Assembly (NCBI GenBank): GCA_947500445.1
Contig: CANMSB010000019.1
Span: 1 to 64,000, forward strand
Length of the DNA: 64,000 bases
From: an uncultured Flavobacteriaceae bacterium
Lineage (GTDB): Bacteria > Bacteroidota > Bacteroidia > Flavobacteriales > Flavobacteriaceae
Direction: 5' to 3'
Below, in pieces: positions 35,954 to 46,001 of the stretch. The stretch's first letter is position 1. Each line of letters opens with the position of its first letter. The translations under genes and the position numbers were made by a program. The notes below the pieces were generated by a model, which ran no database searches, was not told the origin of the DNA, and saw only the letters and a program-made list of their open reading frames with translations.

Positions 35954-38308
35954 ATGAAATATATTTTACCTACCATCGCCATATTTTACTTGATGCTCCC
36001 ATCGATATATGGGCAAACGGTAACACCGGGCCAAAATTTGGAGTCGACAATTAAGAGTGCTTCCGGTGGAGACGTGATACTGGTCGAATCTGGCACATAT
36101 AGCCCTTTGGAATTGAATGGTCTTCTGTTTTCCGAGACAAGACCATTGGTCATTAAGGCGAAACCTGGGGCCAACGTGGTTGTGGATGGCACCAATGCGA
36201 ACCGAGCGCTCTACCTGACCAACAGCAAGTACGTGGTTTTTGAGGGAATCCATTTTAGAAAATCACTATACGAAGGGGTCTTGATCGAGCGAAGCGAACA
36301 CGTTATAGTTCGTAATTGCGAGGTCTCGCAATCCGGGCAGGCCGGCATAAAAGTGGCATTAGGATCTAGTTATGTCGATATACTTAAAACCAAGATTCAT
36401 GATACCGGTTCCAACGGGCCCGGTAATCGGCGTTATGGGGAAGGGATTTATATTGGGCGAGGAGGGAGCCATACGAATGCCAATTGGCCCGATCTGACGA
36501 AAAATGTTTGGATAGAAGGCTGTGAGATATACCGTTGCGGTGCCGCGGAAGGAATAGACGTGAAAGGTGGGGCATTTGCGAATACCATACGAAACAATAC
36601 GGTGCACGATATTACACTGGGCGATCCCAATTTTGGACAAACAAACGAGGCTGCCGTATCGCTTGGTCATTACGCGGTCTATAACGGAAATATCTATCAA
36701 AAAAATAAACGCCGCGAGAATTGGGTGGAAAACAATACTATTTATAAGGTGAGGGCAGGTGCAAATAATAGAATTTCAGGAATTTACAGCGCTGGGTTGG
36801 GCAATAACATCAAGAACAACTCGGTACGGGACGTAAAAACTACTTCGATAAATAGGAATCAGAATGTTTATGGACTGCAGTTGAACAACTGGGGCGAAGC
36901 CTTTCTCCCAGTGTACGTGCACAATAATACCATTTCAAACGTTGGTAAAAATACCAATTATAGGGGGCTGGCCATAACGCAAAACCCGGGTGGCAATCCC
37001 AATAAAAAACAAGATTGGTATCCCAATGGTCAAAATACATTTGATGATGATATTATTGCCGTATCCGCCCCAAATCAGGTGCGTCAAGGACAAGAGGTTT
37101 CCGTGCGGATAGATTATAGCGCATCAGGGGACAGGGATGTTATAGTAACCTTTCAAAAAGATAGTGGCGATTACAAATATTATACGGGTGCAGTGCGCAA
37201 AGTAGTTAAGGGAAGCGGTACCTTATGGGTAAAATTGACCATACCCAACAATGTGCCGGTGGCCGATAACGCATATCAATTTCAAACATACATTACCGAT
37301 CGAAACGGGGATTGGAGGGGAGCCAAGGACAATATTGAAAAACAGAACAGGGATGTGCTGCCCAAAAGTACCGACAATGATCGCATTGATCGTATCAGCG
37401 CGGCCAGTTCGGTTCGCGCCGGCACCAGTTTTGCCGTTACCATTGGCTACCAAACGTCTGCCAATCGAGATCTGCACCTCAGTTTCAAAAAAGGGAGTAC
37501 CGTTTATGACACTCAAAAGGTACGCTTGACCAAAGGATCCGGGAGTCATACGTTTACTATAAATGTTCCCTCCAATGCCAGCCCTCAAAATGGCTATTAC
37601 TTGTTTTCCTATTTGGTAAAACCCAATGAAGGATGGTCGAAAGATCGATACGACGCCAAGACGAAGAACAATATATCCGTTCAAAACAACCCCAATAGCT
37701 GTAAGATTACCATTAGGGCCAAGGGAAGTGTGGGAAGCGAAGAGATGGTTTTGGCAATCAATTATGATTGGGTCAAACGCTGGACAGGTATTGGTACCTC
37801 CTGGAATAATTTTTCATTTGAAGTAAATCCAAACATCGACTTGAACAATATCAAAGTCAGATTTGTTAATGCTAAATCTCAAGAAGCGCTTTCGGTCGAC
37901 AAAATTGTTTTAGGGGGGAATACCCTCAATACGGAAGTGAAAGCTACCCGGTCAGGAAATGGGTCTGGCGAAAGGCTCGTAGGTGGTGGGTACTTTGATT
38001 TTGGGTCCGGAACTTGTAGTTCAAGTGCACGATTAATGGCAGGTTTGACCGAAGAAATGGTTTCAGTGGATTCCAAGGTCTTTTCGGTATTGCATAACCC
38101 GTTACGTTCAAAACAATTGCATCTTTTGGGTCCGGATAGCTATCGTGTTGTCATATTCGATTTTTCGGGCAGGCAAGTTTTTATGGCTCGTTCACTGCAG
38201 GGAGAGCACAAGCTAAATCTAAAATCCTTGAACAGCGGAATTTACATTGTGCAGATGACAGATGTAGATACCGGCCGTTCGAAAATCCAAAAAGTGATTG
38301 TTCCTTAA
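35954..38308 (+). CDS. T9SS-exported right-handed beta-helix protein with CBM60-like module
   Basis: A 784-residue surface or secreted polysaccharide-active protein. Order: signal peptide (to about residue 20), parallel beta-helix about 22-355 of the polysaccharide-lyase type (GGDVILVESGTYSPLEL, EHVIVRNCEVSQSGQAGIKV), two related Ig-like repeats about 357-460 and 465-570 (VRQGQEVSVRIDYSASGDRD versus VRAGTSFAVTIGYQTSANRD), a CBM60/36-like domain about 585-690 (CKITIRAKGSVGSEEMVLAI), and a type A T9SS sorting domain about 707-784 (SGIYIVQMTD). Catalytic residues cannot be placed, so lyase activity is inference. It is flanked by gene-free regions and has no SusC/D partner. Confidence 0.82.
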   Translation: MKYILPTIAIFYLMLPSIYGQTVTPGQNLESTIKSASGGDVILVESGTYSPLELNGLLFSETRPLVIKAKPGANVVVDGTNANRALYLTNSKYVVFEGIHFRKSLYEGVLIERSEHVIVRNCEVSQSGQAGIKVALGSSYVDILKTKIHDTGSNGPGNRRYGEGIYIGRGGSHTNANWPDLTKNVWIEGCEIYRCGAAEGIDVKGGAFANTIRNNTVHDITLGDPNFGQTNEAAVSLGHYAVYNGNIYQKNKRRENWVENNTIYKVRAGANNRISGIYSAGLGNNIKNNSVRDVKTTSINRNQNVYGLQLNNWGEAFLPVYVHNNTISNVGKNTNYRGLAITQNPGGNPNKKQDWYPNGQNTFDDDIIAVSAPNQVRQGQEVSVRIDYSASGDRDVIVTFQKDSGDYKYYTGAVRKVVKGSGTLWVKLTIPNNVPVADNAYQFQTYITDRNGDWRGAKDNIEKQNRDVLPKSTDNDRIDRISAASSVRAGTSFAVTIGYQTSANRDLHLSFKKGSTVYDTQKVRLTKGSGSHTFTINVPSNASPQNGYYLFSYLVKPNEGWSKDRYDAKTKNNISVQNNPNSCKITIRAKGSVGSEEMVLAINYDWVKRWTGIGTSWNNFSFEVNPNIDLNNIKVRFVNAKSQEALSVDKIVLGGNTLNTEVKATRSGNGSGERLVGGGYFDFGSGTCSSSARLMAGLTEEMVSVDSKVFSVLHNPLRSKQLHLLGPDSYRVVIFDFSGRQVFMARSLQGEHKLNLKSLNSGIYIVQMTDVDTGRSKIQKVIVP

Positions 38309-38770
38309 TAAGAGAGCGTGAGCGGTATCCGTAGTGCTTTGTCGCATGAAGTGGTGTGTTCAAAACGAGCGGTGTCCCAGAAGCAATGAGAAACTGTTCG
38401 TTTCGGTCATTTATGCTAAAAGTTCGAAGCCAATTTTCCTTGGGGAAATTTAGAGGAAAGCGATTGGCACATCAGCGTTTTGCGAAAGATGGGATAGCAA
38501 CTTTTTAGGGTTCTTATTGTCCAGAAAAATCCCGTTATTCCGACTACGCCAATCCTCGATACCGCAGGTTTTCACAACAGACCTGTTGCCTCATTATAAT
38601 CAGGGAAAACAATCTGCCGGGAAGGCGGAAGTCAAGCGAAACTAGGTGTGTAACCTCCCCTAATATACGGTCCGGGAATGGAATGAATGGGGAGAATTAT
38701 AAAATGTTGGTCGTAAAGCATGCTACGGGATTTCCGATTTTTAAGACGGTGTACACCCGTTTCCTCAAAC
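38309..38770. other. 462-bp gene-free region
   Basis: Between the convergent beta-helix gene and frr. Only short open frames are present (for example about 41 codons from 38386), none convincing. No terminator with a T-run was recognised. The sequence may be degenerate. Confidence 0.4.
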
Positions 38771-39328
38771 TTATACCTTCATGATCTCGGCCTCTTTGGC
38801 AACCAAGAAATCGTCTATTTTTTTGCTATACGTATCGGTGAGTGCCTGAACGTCGGTTTCCGTATTTTTTTTAAGGTCTTCCGAAGCATCTTCGAGGTTG
38901 CGAACCTCCTTATTGGCTTCTTGACGGGCGTTGCGCACCCCTACTTTGGCATGCTCGGCCTCGGCCTTGGCCTGTTTGGCCAGATCGCGCCTGCGTTCTT
39001 CCGTTAAAGGGGGCACGTTTATAATTATCGTTTCACCGTTGTTCATGGGGTTAAAACCGAGATTCGCGTTCATTATCGCTTTTTCTATTTCGGTCAACAT
39101 GCTTTTTTCCCAAGGCTGTACGGTAATGGTCCGTCCGTCCGGAGTATTGACATTGGCCACCTGTGATAGCGGTGTTTGCGATCCGTAGTATTCTACCAGA
39201 ACGGAAGACAACATGGCCGGGCTGGCCTTGCCGGCACGAATTTTCATGAATTCCTTTTCCAAATGTACGATTGCGGCATCCATTGCTTCCTTGGTCGAAT
39301 CAAGTATAAAATCAATTTCTTCGTTCAT
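38771..39328 (-). CDS. frr: Ribosome recycling factor
   Basis: Splits the post-termination ribosome together with EF-G. Exactly 185 residues, the family length. The segments KIRAGKASPAMLSSVLVEYYG, TPLSQVANVNTPDGRTI and LTEERRRDLAKQAKAEAEHA are signature regions of domains I and II. pyrH lies 66 bp upstream in the same direction, the classical pyrH-frr pair. Confidence 0.97.
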   Translation of the reverse strand: MNEEIDFILDSTKEAMDAAIVHLEKEFMKIRAGKASPAMLSSVLVEYYGSQTPLSQVANVNTPDGRTITVQPWEKSMLTEIEKAIMNANLGFNPMNNGETIIINVPPLTEERRRDLAKQAKAEAEHAKVGVRNARQEANKEVRNLEDASEDLKKNTETDVQALTDTYSKKIDDFLVAKEAEIMKV

Positions 39329-39394
39329 TTTACATGAGTGTTTTAAAAGGTATTGGTGTGTTCTTGCTGCTGTTTCTTTTAGGTGATGCGAACA

Positions 39395-40102
39395 TCAGGT
39401 GTTCACAACGGTACCGATGTTCTGCCCGTCTACGATCTTGAGCAGGTTTCCCTTTTTGTTCATATCGAACACCACGATCGGCAAGTCGTTTTCTTGGCTC
39501 AGGGTAAAGGCGGTGGTATCCATTACTTTCAACCCCTTGTTGAGCACATCTTGAAAGGAAATGGAATCGAATTTTGTGGCGGTCTTGTCTTTTTCGGGAT
39601 CGGAGGTATAAATTCCGTCGACCCGGGTCCCTTTTAAAATAACATCGGCCTCTATTTCGATGGCCCGCAGTACAGCGGCCGAATCAGTGGTGAAATAGGG
39701 GTTTCCCGTTCCGCCCCCGAATATAACTACCCTGCCTTTTTCCAAATGGCGCATGGCCCTGCGTCGTATAAAGGGTTCCGCAACTTCGTTTATTTTAATG
39801 GCCGATTGTAAACGGGTCTGTATTCCTTTCAATTCCAGGGCACTTTGCAAGGCCAGTCCGTTGATCACGGTGGCCAGCATGCCCATATGGTCTCCTTGAA
39901 CGCGATCCATGCCCGTAGCGGCACCGGTAAGGCCGCGAAAGATGTTTCCTCCACCTATAACGATGGCTACTTCAATTCCCTTCTCGACGACCTGTTGGAT
40001 TTCCTCCGCATACTCCGAAAGCCTATTGGAGTCTATTCCATATTGTTTTTCACCCATTAGGGCTTCGCCGCTAAGTTTAAGAAGTATTCGTTTATAGTGC
40101 AT
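39395..40102 (-). CDS. pyrH: UMP kinase
   Basis: Phosphorylates UMP to UDP in pyrimidine nucleotide synthesis. 235 residues with the amino-acid kinase fold: [14 protein letters not shown] at the N-terminus, [21 protein letters not shown], and [17 protein letters not shown] 40102. It is divergent from the M61 peptidase gene. Confidence 0.97.
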   Translation of the reverse strand: MHYKRILLKLSGEALMGEKQYGIDSNRLSEYAEEIQQVVEKGIEVAIVIGGGNIFRGLTGAATGMDRVQGDHMGMLATVINGLALQSALELKGIQTRLQSAIKINEVAEPFIRRRAMRHLEKGRVVIFGGGTGNPYFTTDSAAVLRAIEIEADVILKGTRVDGIYTSDPEKDKTATKFDSISFQDVLNKGLKVMDTTAFTLSQENDLPIVVFDMNKKGNLLKIVDGQNIGTVVNT

Positions 40103-40121
40103 GTATCGTTTTTAATTCCAA

Positions 40122-40129
40122 CAAAAATA
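40122..40129 (-). promoter_or_regulatory. -7 box upstream of pyrH-frr
   Basis: Minus-strand TATTTTTG about 20 bp before the pyrH ATG, preceded by TTTTG with a 17-bp spacer. This is slightly shorter than the usual 19-21. Confidence 0.45.
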
Positions 40130-40255
40130 ATCAAAAAAAGTTATGCCAAAACGGGCGATTTTTTTGTGCGTTCTTTCTTAATTTATTGTAAAATAATGGT
40201 GTTCAAACGATTAATTTTAGCCATCTTGCGGCCTATTAAATTGATTTTTAGCCTC

Positions 40256-42121
40256 ATGAGAAAAGTATGTAAAGCATTCCTTTGTATTTTAATGGTGGGA
40301 TGTACCGCGAGCAAAACGGCGATTCCCGCCAGTAAATCCCCCGTAGTCGCAACCTTGGACTTGGTGAACGTGACCGATGATAAAGTGATGGTCAGTGTCG
40401 ATCCGGGAGCATTTTTAAAGGACGAAGTGTCCTTTTTTATACCCAAGACAGTGCCGGGCACGTATAGCTCGGACAACTACGGAAAATACATTGAGGGCTT
40501 CAAGGCCATCGATTATGACGGGAAAGAACTGTCCGTCGCAAAAAAGGACGATAATACCTGGACCATTACTGAAGCCAAAAAATTGGATAAGGTATCTTAT
40601 TGGGTAAACGATACCTACGATACTGAAAAAGAGGTCAAAGATGCCGTGTTTTCCCCTTCCGGGACAAACATTGATAAGGGCAATAATTATATGCTGAACC
40701 TCCACGGGTTTGTAGGTTATTTTGATGACCTGCAAGAAGTACCCTATGAAATAAAGATCACAAGACCAGAAAACTTGGTCGCCACCACTTCGCTCAGCGA
40801 AAAGGCCGTGGCCGATGCCAAAGCTTCCGAGCAGGTGTTTTTGGCCAGCCGGTACTTTGAGGTGATCGATAGTCCGATCATGTATGCGGAACCCAATATC
40901 GAAACATTTCAGATAAACGATATTACGGTGACGTTAAGTGTGTACTCGCCAAATGGAACGTACACGGCCGCAAGTATAAAAGAATCTATGGAAAAGATGA
41001 TGACCGCGCAAAAAGCCTTTTTGGGCGACATCAATAGTACAAAGGAATATAACATTTTGTTGTACCTCTCTACCCTTGAAAACGATGCCGGAGGTTTCGG
41101 TGCCTTGGAACACCATACCTCTACGGTGGTGGTGCTCCCCGAAGTAATGCAAAAAGAGGCATTGGAGCAGGCCATGATTGATGTAGTGTCGCACGAGTTT
41201 TTCCATATTGTGACGCCCCTGAGCGTGCATTCCGAGGAAATCCAGTATTTCGATTTTAACGACCCCAAAATGTCGCAACACCTTTGGATGTACGAAGGCA
41301 CCACCGAGTATTTTGCCAACTTGTTCCAAATACAGCAGGGATTGATCGATGAAACGGAATTTTATAAAAGGATCATGACCAAAATTTCAAATTCGAAGTC
41401 GTACGACGACGCCATGTCCTTTACCGAAATGAGCAAGAATATTTTGGACGACCCCTATAAGGACAATTATGCCAATGTATATGAAAAGGGTACGTTGATC
41501 AATATGGGACTCGACATTATGTTGCGGGAATGGAGCAATGGTGAGAAAGGGGTATTATGGCTTATGAAAGAACTTTCCGGTAAATATGGCGACATGACCC
41601 CTTTTAAAGACGATGTGCTGATTGATGAAATCGTAGCGATGACCTTTCCTGAAGTACGTACTTTTTTCGATACGCACGTCATCGGGAATACGCCTATCGA
41701 TTATGACGCGATTTTCGCAAAGGTAGGTTTGGAGAAAAGCACAAACCAAGAACAGTCGGGGTATTTTTTGAAGGGGGATATTCCTTTTATCGATGTTGAC
41801 CAAGAGAACGAAAACGCGATCTTCATCCGAAAAGGCATCGAATTGAACAGCTTTTTACAGACGCTCGGAACACAAGGGGGCGACGTTATCAAAAAAATAA
41901 ACGGTACACCGATAAACCTTGATGCCATACGTCCGATAATCGGGCAGAGTTTTGGTTGGACACCCGAAACCGAGATAGAAATGGTGGTCGAACGTGATGG
42001 GGAAGAATTGACGCTGACCGGTCCGGTAGGGACCCCTACCGTAAACGTGGTTTCGTTGCTTCCAACGCCCACGGCTAGCGAAGCGCAGCAAGAGCTGCGT
42101 CAAGCTTGGTTGAAAAACTAA
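40256..42121 (+). CDS. M61 family metallopeptidase (glycyl aminopeptidase-like) lipoprotein
   Basis: A 621-residue lipoprotein peptidase (lipobox CILMVGC, reached from ATG 40256). The zinc motif HEFFH is at 313-317, with the third ligand Glu347 in YEGTTEYF. An N-terminal beta domain (YSSDNYGKYIEGF) and a C-terminal PDZ domain (GGDVIKKINGTPINLD) match family M61 architecture, which includes glycyl aminopeptidases. The open frame extends 53 codons upstream, but the lipoprotein start is far more sensible. The TonB receptor gene follows after a terminator. Confidence 0.85.
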   Translation: MRKVCKAFLCILMVGCTASKTAIPASKSPVVATLDLVNVTDDKVMVSVDPGAFLKDEVSFFIPKTVPGTYSSDNYGKYIEGFKAIDYDGKELSVAKKDDNTWTITEAKKLDKVSYWVNDTYDTEKEVKDAVFSPSGTNIDKGNNYMLNLHGFVGYFDDLQEVPYEIKITRPENLVATTSLSEKAVADAKASEQVFLASRYFEVIDSPIMYAEPNIETFQINDITVTLSVYSPNGTYTAASIKESMEKMMTAQKAFLGDINSTKEYNILLYLSTLENDAGGFGALEHHTSTVVVLPEVMQKEALEQAMIDVVSHEFFHIVTPLSVHSEEIQYFDFNDPKMSQHLWMYEGTTEYFANLFQIQQGLIDETEFYKRIMTKISNSKSYDDAMSFTEMSKNILDDPYKDNYANVYEKGTLINMGLDIMLREWSNGEKGVLWLMKELSGKYGDMTPFKDDVLIDEIVAMTFPEVRTFFDTHVIGNTPIDYDAIFAKVGLEKSTNQEQSGYFLKGDIPFIDVDQENENAIFIRKGIELNSFLQTLGTQGGDVIKKINGTPINLDAIRPIIGQSFGWTPETEIEMVVERDGEELTLTGPVGTPTVNVVSLLPTPTASEAQQELRQAWLKN

Positions 42122-42193
42122 AATGGCGAAAAAGGGGGTTCAGGGTGTCGTTGTGATACCGATCTGGCCTTACGACCTTTACGGATCAGATAC

Positions 42194-42225
42194 AAAAAAG
42201 CGGTGCATGTTATGGCCGCTTTTTT
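42194..42225 (+). terminator. Terminator after the M61 peptidase gene
   Basis: AAAAAAGCGG / CCGCTTTTTT around a 12-nt loop, with a T-run. It lies in the 323-bp gap before the TonB receptor; the rest of that gap holds a half-site TAAAATGGTAT (42419-42429) of the repeat family and no gene. Confidence 0.75.
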
Positions 42226-42444
42226 GTTGGATTTTTCTCAAATGTTGATAAGAGTGTCCCCTATCATTGCAGTTCCAAAATGCATACAAGGGATAAAAAA
42301 TTTGGACTTGGTGCAACCTTTTGCATGACCATAGTGTCTTTAAGGGTAACCTATCCGTTGAAAACCCAGTAGGTGCCCGGTAGCATTCGATAGCATTTTT
42401 ATAATTTGATCAAAAAAATAAAATGGTATAACTTCAATCAAAAA

Positions 42445-44772
42445 ATGAACATGTCGGGAACAACGTATTCGCTTTTTATCTTTTTCGTTTTTTGCTTTGC
42501 GCTGTGTCAAGCCCAAACCCTTACCCAAACGGTCAAGGGCACCGTGCTGGATTCGGAAACGGGGGCACCTTTGTTGGGTGCGAATGTGATACTCCTAAAT
42601 GCGGAACCCGCCAAAGGGGCGATTACCGACGAAGCGGGTTATTTCAGATTGGAGGGCGTTCCCGTTGGTAGGGCCTCGTTCCAGTTTACTTATCTCGGGT
42701 ACGAGGATTTTGTAGTCTCCGAAATTTTGATTGGCTCCGCAAAGGAAGTAGCTTTAAAAGTTTCCCTTACCGAAGCCTTAAACGCGCTTGATGAAGTGGT
42801 ATTGGTCGCACCTACCGGCACGGGCAAACCCAACAACAAACTGGCAACGGTAAGCGCACGATCCTTTAGCGTTGAGGAAACCAAACGTTTTCCTGCCAGC
42901 GTTAGCGATCCCGGCCGTATGGCGCTTTCCTTTGCTGGGGTCACCAATGGTGACGATACCAGTAATGAAATCATTATAAGGGGAAATGCACCGAATCAGT
43001 TGTTATGGAGGGTTGAAGGTATTGAAGTGCCCGAACCAAATCATTTTTCCGAGGAAGGATACGCTCCGGGTAACGTGAGTTTGATCAGTAGCAACCTCTT
43101 GGGAAAATCCGATTTTTTTACCGGGGCCTTTCCGGCCACCTATGGAAATGCGCTTTCAGGGGTATTCGATATCAATTTAAGAAACGGGAATAACGAGAAA
43201 GGGGAGTACGCATTTCAATTTGGCGTATTGGGAACGGACCTTACCGCAGAAGGACCGTTTAAAAAAGGGTACAAGGGCTCCTATTTGATCAACTATCGGT
43301 ATTCTACGATCGCCATTTTAAACCAGATCGTAGATGTTACCCCAGGAAGTACCCCTACCTATCAGGATGTGTCGATAAAATTGCACCTCCCATTGGGTGA
43401 TCGGACCAAATTGTCCCTATGGGGAATCGGGGGCATTAGTGATGAAGACGAGGACCCGGAGGTAAACGGTAATTTCAGCAGCGAGGAGGTATTCGAATCC
43501 AAAACCTATTTGAGCGGACTGACGCTATCATATTTTTTTGAAGGTGGAAGCAAGCTAGAAGGCCGGATATCGTATTCGGGAAACGCCAGCGATTATATTT
43601 TTGAGGGCCGCAACACCGCATCGAACGATGTTTTTGGAGATAGCGATATTTTAAGAAATAGCGCTTTTAGGGTCAGTACCGATTATACCAAAAAAATAAG
43701 TGCGAGAATGACCATCAATGCCGGCGGAGTACTCAGTTTGTTGAACTATAACGTACGTACCGCCACCTTCGAAAACGACCGGTCGCGAGAGGTGGTCAAT
43801 GAAAAGGGCAATGGCACCATGGGGCAGGCCTATGTGCAGGGCAAGTACCGTTTTAACAGCGATTTTTCCACCACCTTAGGGGTGCACGGCACCTATTTTT
43901 CAGTGAATGATGATTTCGTAGTGGAACCGCGCTTTGGTATGGAGTGGAAGGTAAACGCGAACCACACGCTTTCTGCGGGTTTTGGCGTGCATTCCCGTCG
44001 AATGCCCTTGAACCAGTACTTTATTAAAATTCCCGATGGCACAGGTTTTACCACACCGAATACGGAGGTGGACCTGATGCAGGCAGTACACTACATCATC
44101 GGGCACGATTGGCGCATTATTAGGGATGGACACATAAAGGTAGAGGCGTATTATCAAGATCTGAACAAGGTTGCGGTAACAAGCAACCCCGATTTTACGG
44201 CTTCTTATTTAAATGGACGTTTTATTCCCGCAGCATTTACCGATGCCGGGGTAGGGCGCAACTATGGTCTGGAGTTTACGTTTGAAAAGTTCTTTTCACG
44301 GCAGTATTACTTTTTGGCAACGGCATCCTTATATAATACGCAATACCGCGCTGCCGATGGGAACTGGTACGATAGTGCTTATAACTATAGTTATACCTTT
44401 AACCTTGTTGGGGGCAAAGAGTTTACCGTGGGGAAGACCCAGAACAATATTATTGGTGTAAATGCCAAAACCTTATTTAACGGTGGTAAACGTGCCAGTC
44501 CGCTAGATCAGGAATTTTTTGATGCGACCGGGGAAACACGTATCGATGAACAGTTGCGCAATACCATTGAACTCGATTCCTATTTTAGATTGGATGCCAG
44601 TGTGTACTACCGCCTGAACCGGCCAAAGGCGTCGCATCGTATTTCTTTGGATATTCAGAACCTTACCAATAGGGAGAATATCGATGAGGTGTTTTTTAAT
44701 GACGAGGGGGAAATACGGACCAGCCTACAGTTGGAGTTGATTCCTTTTTTAAACTATCGCATCGAGTTTTAG
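42445..44772 (+). CDS. TonB-dependent outer-membrane receptor with N-terminal carboxypeptidase-like domain
   Basis: A 775-residue receptor: signal peptide (FCFALCQAQ), a carboxypeptidase-D-like regulatory domain (VKGTVLDSETGAPLLGANV), a plug domain (LDEVVLVAPTGTGKPNNK, IIIRGNAPNQLLWRVEG), then a 22-strand barrel ending in LNYRIEF. ATG 42445 is chosen because it begins a good signal peptide; the open frame begins 13 codons earlier at TTG. No SusD partner is adjacent, so it is probably not a polysaccharide-utilisation SusC. The substrate is unknown; siderophore, peptide or cofactor are possible. Confidence 0.85.
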   Translation: MNMSGTTYSLFIFFVFCFALCQAQTLTQTVKGTVLDSETGAPLLGANVILLNAEPAKGAITDEAGYFRLEGVPVGRASFQFTYLGYEDFVVSEILIGSAKEVALKVSLTEALNALDEVVLVAPTGTGKPNNKLATVSARSFSVEETKRFPASVSDPGRMALSFAGVTNGDDTSNEIIIRGNAPNQLLWRVEGIEVPEPNHFSEEGYAPGNVSLISSNLLGKSDFFTGAFPATYGNALSGVFDINLRNGNNEKGEYAFQFGVLGTDLTAEGPFKKGYKGSYLINYRYSTIAILNQIVDVTPGSTPTYQDVSIKLHLPLGDRTKLSLWGIGGISDEDEDPEVNGNFSSEEVFESKTYLSGLTLSYFFEGGSKLEGRISYSGNASDYIFEGRNTASNDVFGDSDILRNSAFRVSTDYTKKISARMTINAGGVLSLLNYNVRTATFENDRSREVVNEKGNGTMGQAYVQGKYRFNSDFSTTLGVHGTYFSVNDDFVVEPRFGMEWKVNANHTLSAGFGVHSRRMPLNQYFIKIPDGTGFTTPNTEVDLMQAVHYIIGHDWRIIRDGHIKVEAYYQDLNKVAVTSNPDFTASYLNGRFIPAAFTDAGVGRNYGLEFTFEKFFSRQYYFLATASLYNTQYRAADGNWYDSAYNYSYTFNLVGGKEFTVGKTQNNIIGVNAKTLFNGGKRASPLDQEFFDATGETRIDEQLRNTIELDSYFRLDASVYYRLNRPKASHRISLDIQNLTNRENIDEVFFNDEGEIRTSLQLELIPFLNYRIEF

Positions 44773-44812
44773 AAGCCTTTTACAAATTCGGGCAAAGTGT
44801 TGATGCTACCTT

Positions 44813-44845
44813 ATACCACTTCAAAGCTAATACCGGAAATGGTAT
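44813..44845. repeat. Short palindrome of the element family (solo form 3, variant)
   Basis: ATACCACTT ... AAATGGTAT, 33 bp, with CAAAGCTAA next to the left arm as in other copies and about 7 extra bases (TACCGG region). More diverged than copies at 25569, 29297 and 51135. Confidence 0.55.
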
Positions 44846-44907
44846 AAAATAGTATTCGCCTCTGGTATAGGTGTTTTGTAGGATTCGGAAAGGTGTACAG
44901 GTCGCAT

Positions 44908-44943
44908 AAAAAAACCGCCAAGATGGAACATCAAGGCGGTTTA
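44908..44943 (-). terminator. Terminator of tsf
   Basis: ACCGCC / GGCGGT with an inner GATG / CATC stem. On the minus strand it is followed by a run of T, just beyond the tsf stop. Confidence 0.8.
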
Positions 44944-44964
44944 AAATGAGTTTATTATATAAGT

Positions 44965-45930
44965 TTACCCTACGGTAACCCTTTTGAAGCCGGTTACTTC
45001 TACCGCTCCGTGGGACTCAACATATGTGGCAACGTTGATTTTTTCATTTTTGATGAAATTTTGGTCCAACAGACACTGTTCTTGATCCAAAGTTGTATTA
45101 TCGGAAATAAAACGCTCCATTTTACCAGGAAGAATTTTATCCCAGATTTTCTCGGGCTTTCCTTCAGCTGCCAATTCCGCTTTCGCATCGGCTTCTGCCT
45201 TTTCCAAAACAGCATCGCTCAATTGGCCCATTGAAATATACTGTGGTACGTTTTTAAGTGTTTTTCCCAAACGGCCCAATTCTTCATTGTCCTTTTCAAT
45301 CGCGGCAATACGGGCTTCGGTTTCCGAAGTTACATAAGCTGGATCGAAATCTTTATAGGATAACGTAGTGGCTCCCATGGAAGCTACTTGCATAGCAACA
45401 TCTTTACCAAGTTCCTCTGCAGTGTCTACCTTCGCCGAAAAACCGACCAATGCAGCAATCTTATTGATGTGTACATAGGAACTAACGTAAGGGGCCTCCA
45501 CTTTTTCAAAAGCGTTGATTTCCAACTTTTCCCCGATGACACCGGTTTGCTCGATCAACTTCTCAGCAACGGTAATCCCACCGAAATCGGCGGCCAATAA
45601 GGCGTCTTTACTGTCTACTGTCAATGCGATGTCCGCGATGCTATTGGCCAAGGCCACAAAGTTCTCGTTTTTACCGACAAAATCGGTTTCACAACCTAAA
45701 ACGATTGCGACACCGGAAGTGTTATCGGCATTTACCTTGGCGATTGCGGCACCTTCCGAAGAATCTCGATCGGCCCTTTTTGCTGCTACCTTTTGTCCTT
45801 TTTTACGAAGAACGGCAATGGCCTTGTCAAAATCGCCTTCGGCTTCTACCAAAGCATTTTTACAATCCATCATCCCGGCCCCAGTGGCCTTTCTCAATTT
45901 ATTTACTTCTGCGGCTGATATTTTTGCCAT
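44965..45930 (-). CDS. tsf: Translation elongation factor Ts
   Basis: Nucleotide exchange factor for EF-Tu. 321 residues, with the N-terminal UBA-like domain KLRKATGAGMMDCKNALVEAEGDFDKAI, the TDFVGKNENFVALA motif, and the C-terminal core with GQLSDAVLEKAEADAKAEL. It lies 71 bp after rpsB, the standard order. Confidence 0.97.
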   Translation of the reverse strand: MAKISAAEVNKLRKATGAGMMDCKNALVEAEGDFDKAIAVLRKKGQKVAAKRADRDSSEGAAIAKVNADNTSGVAIVLGCETDFVGKNENFVALANSIADIALTVDSKDALLAADFGGITVAEKLIEQTGVIGEKLEINAFEKVEAPYVSSYVHINKIAALVGFSAKVDTAEELGKDVAMQVASMGATTLSYKDFDPAYVTSETEARIAAIEKDNEELGRLGKTLKNVPQYISMGQLSDAVLEKAEADAKAELAAEGKPEKIWDKILPGKMERFISDNTTLDQEQCLLDQNFIKNEKINVATYVESHGAVEVTGFKRVTVG

Positions 45931-46001
45931 ATCCTTTATTATTTGTGATTTCCCGTTTTCATGGGAAACCGGTATGTATTTAATTGTTGTGTTCCAGTAC
46001 T

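Noticed and set aside
36926-36940. ATACCATTTCAAA match to the repeat family inside the beta-helix gene
   Set aside because: It is in frame within coding sequence (NNTISN) with no inverted partner, so a chance match is likely.
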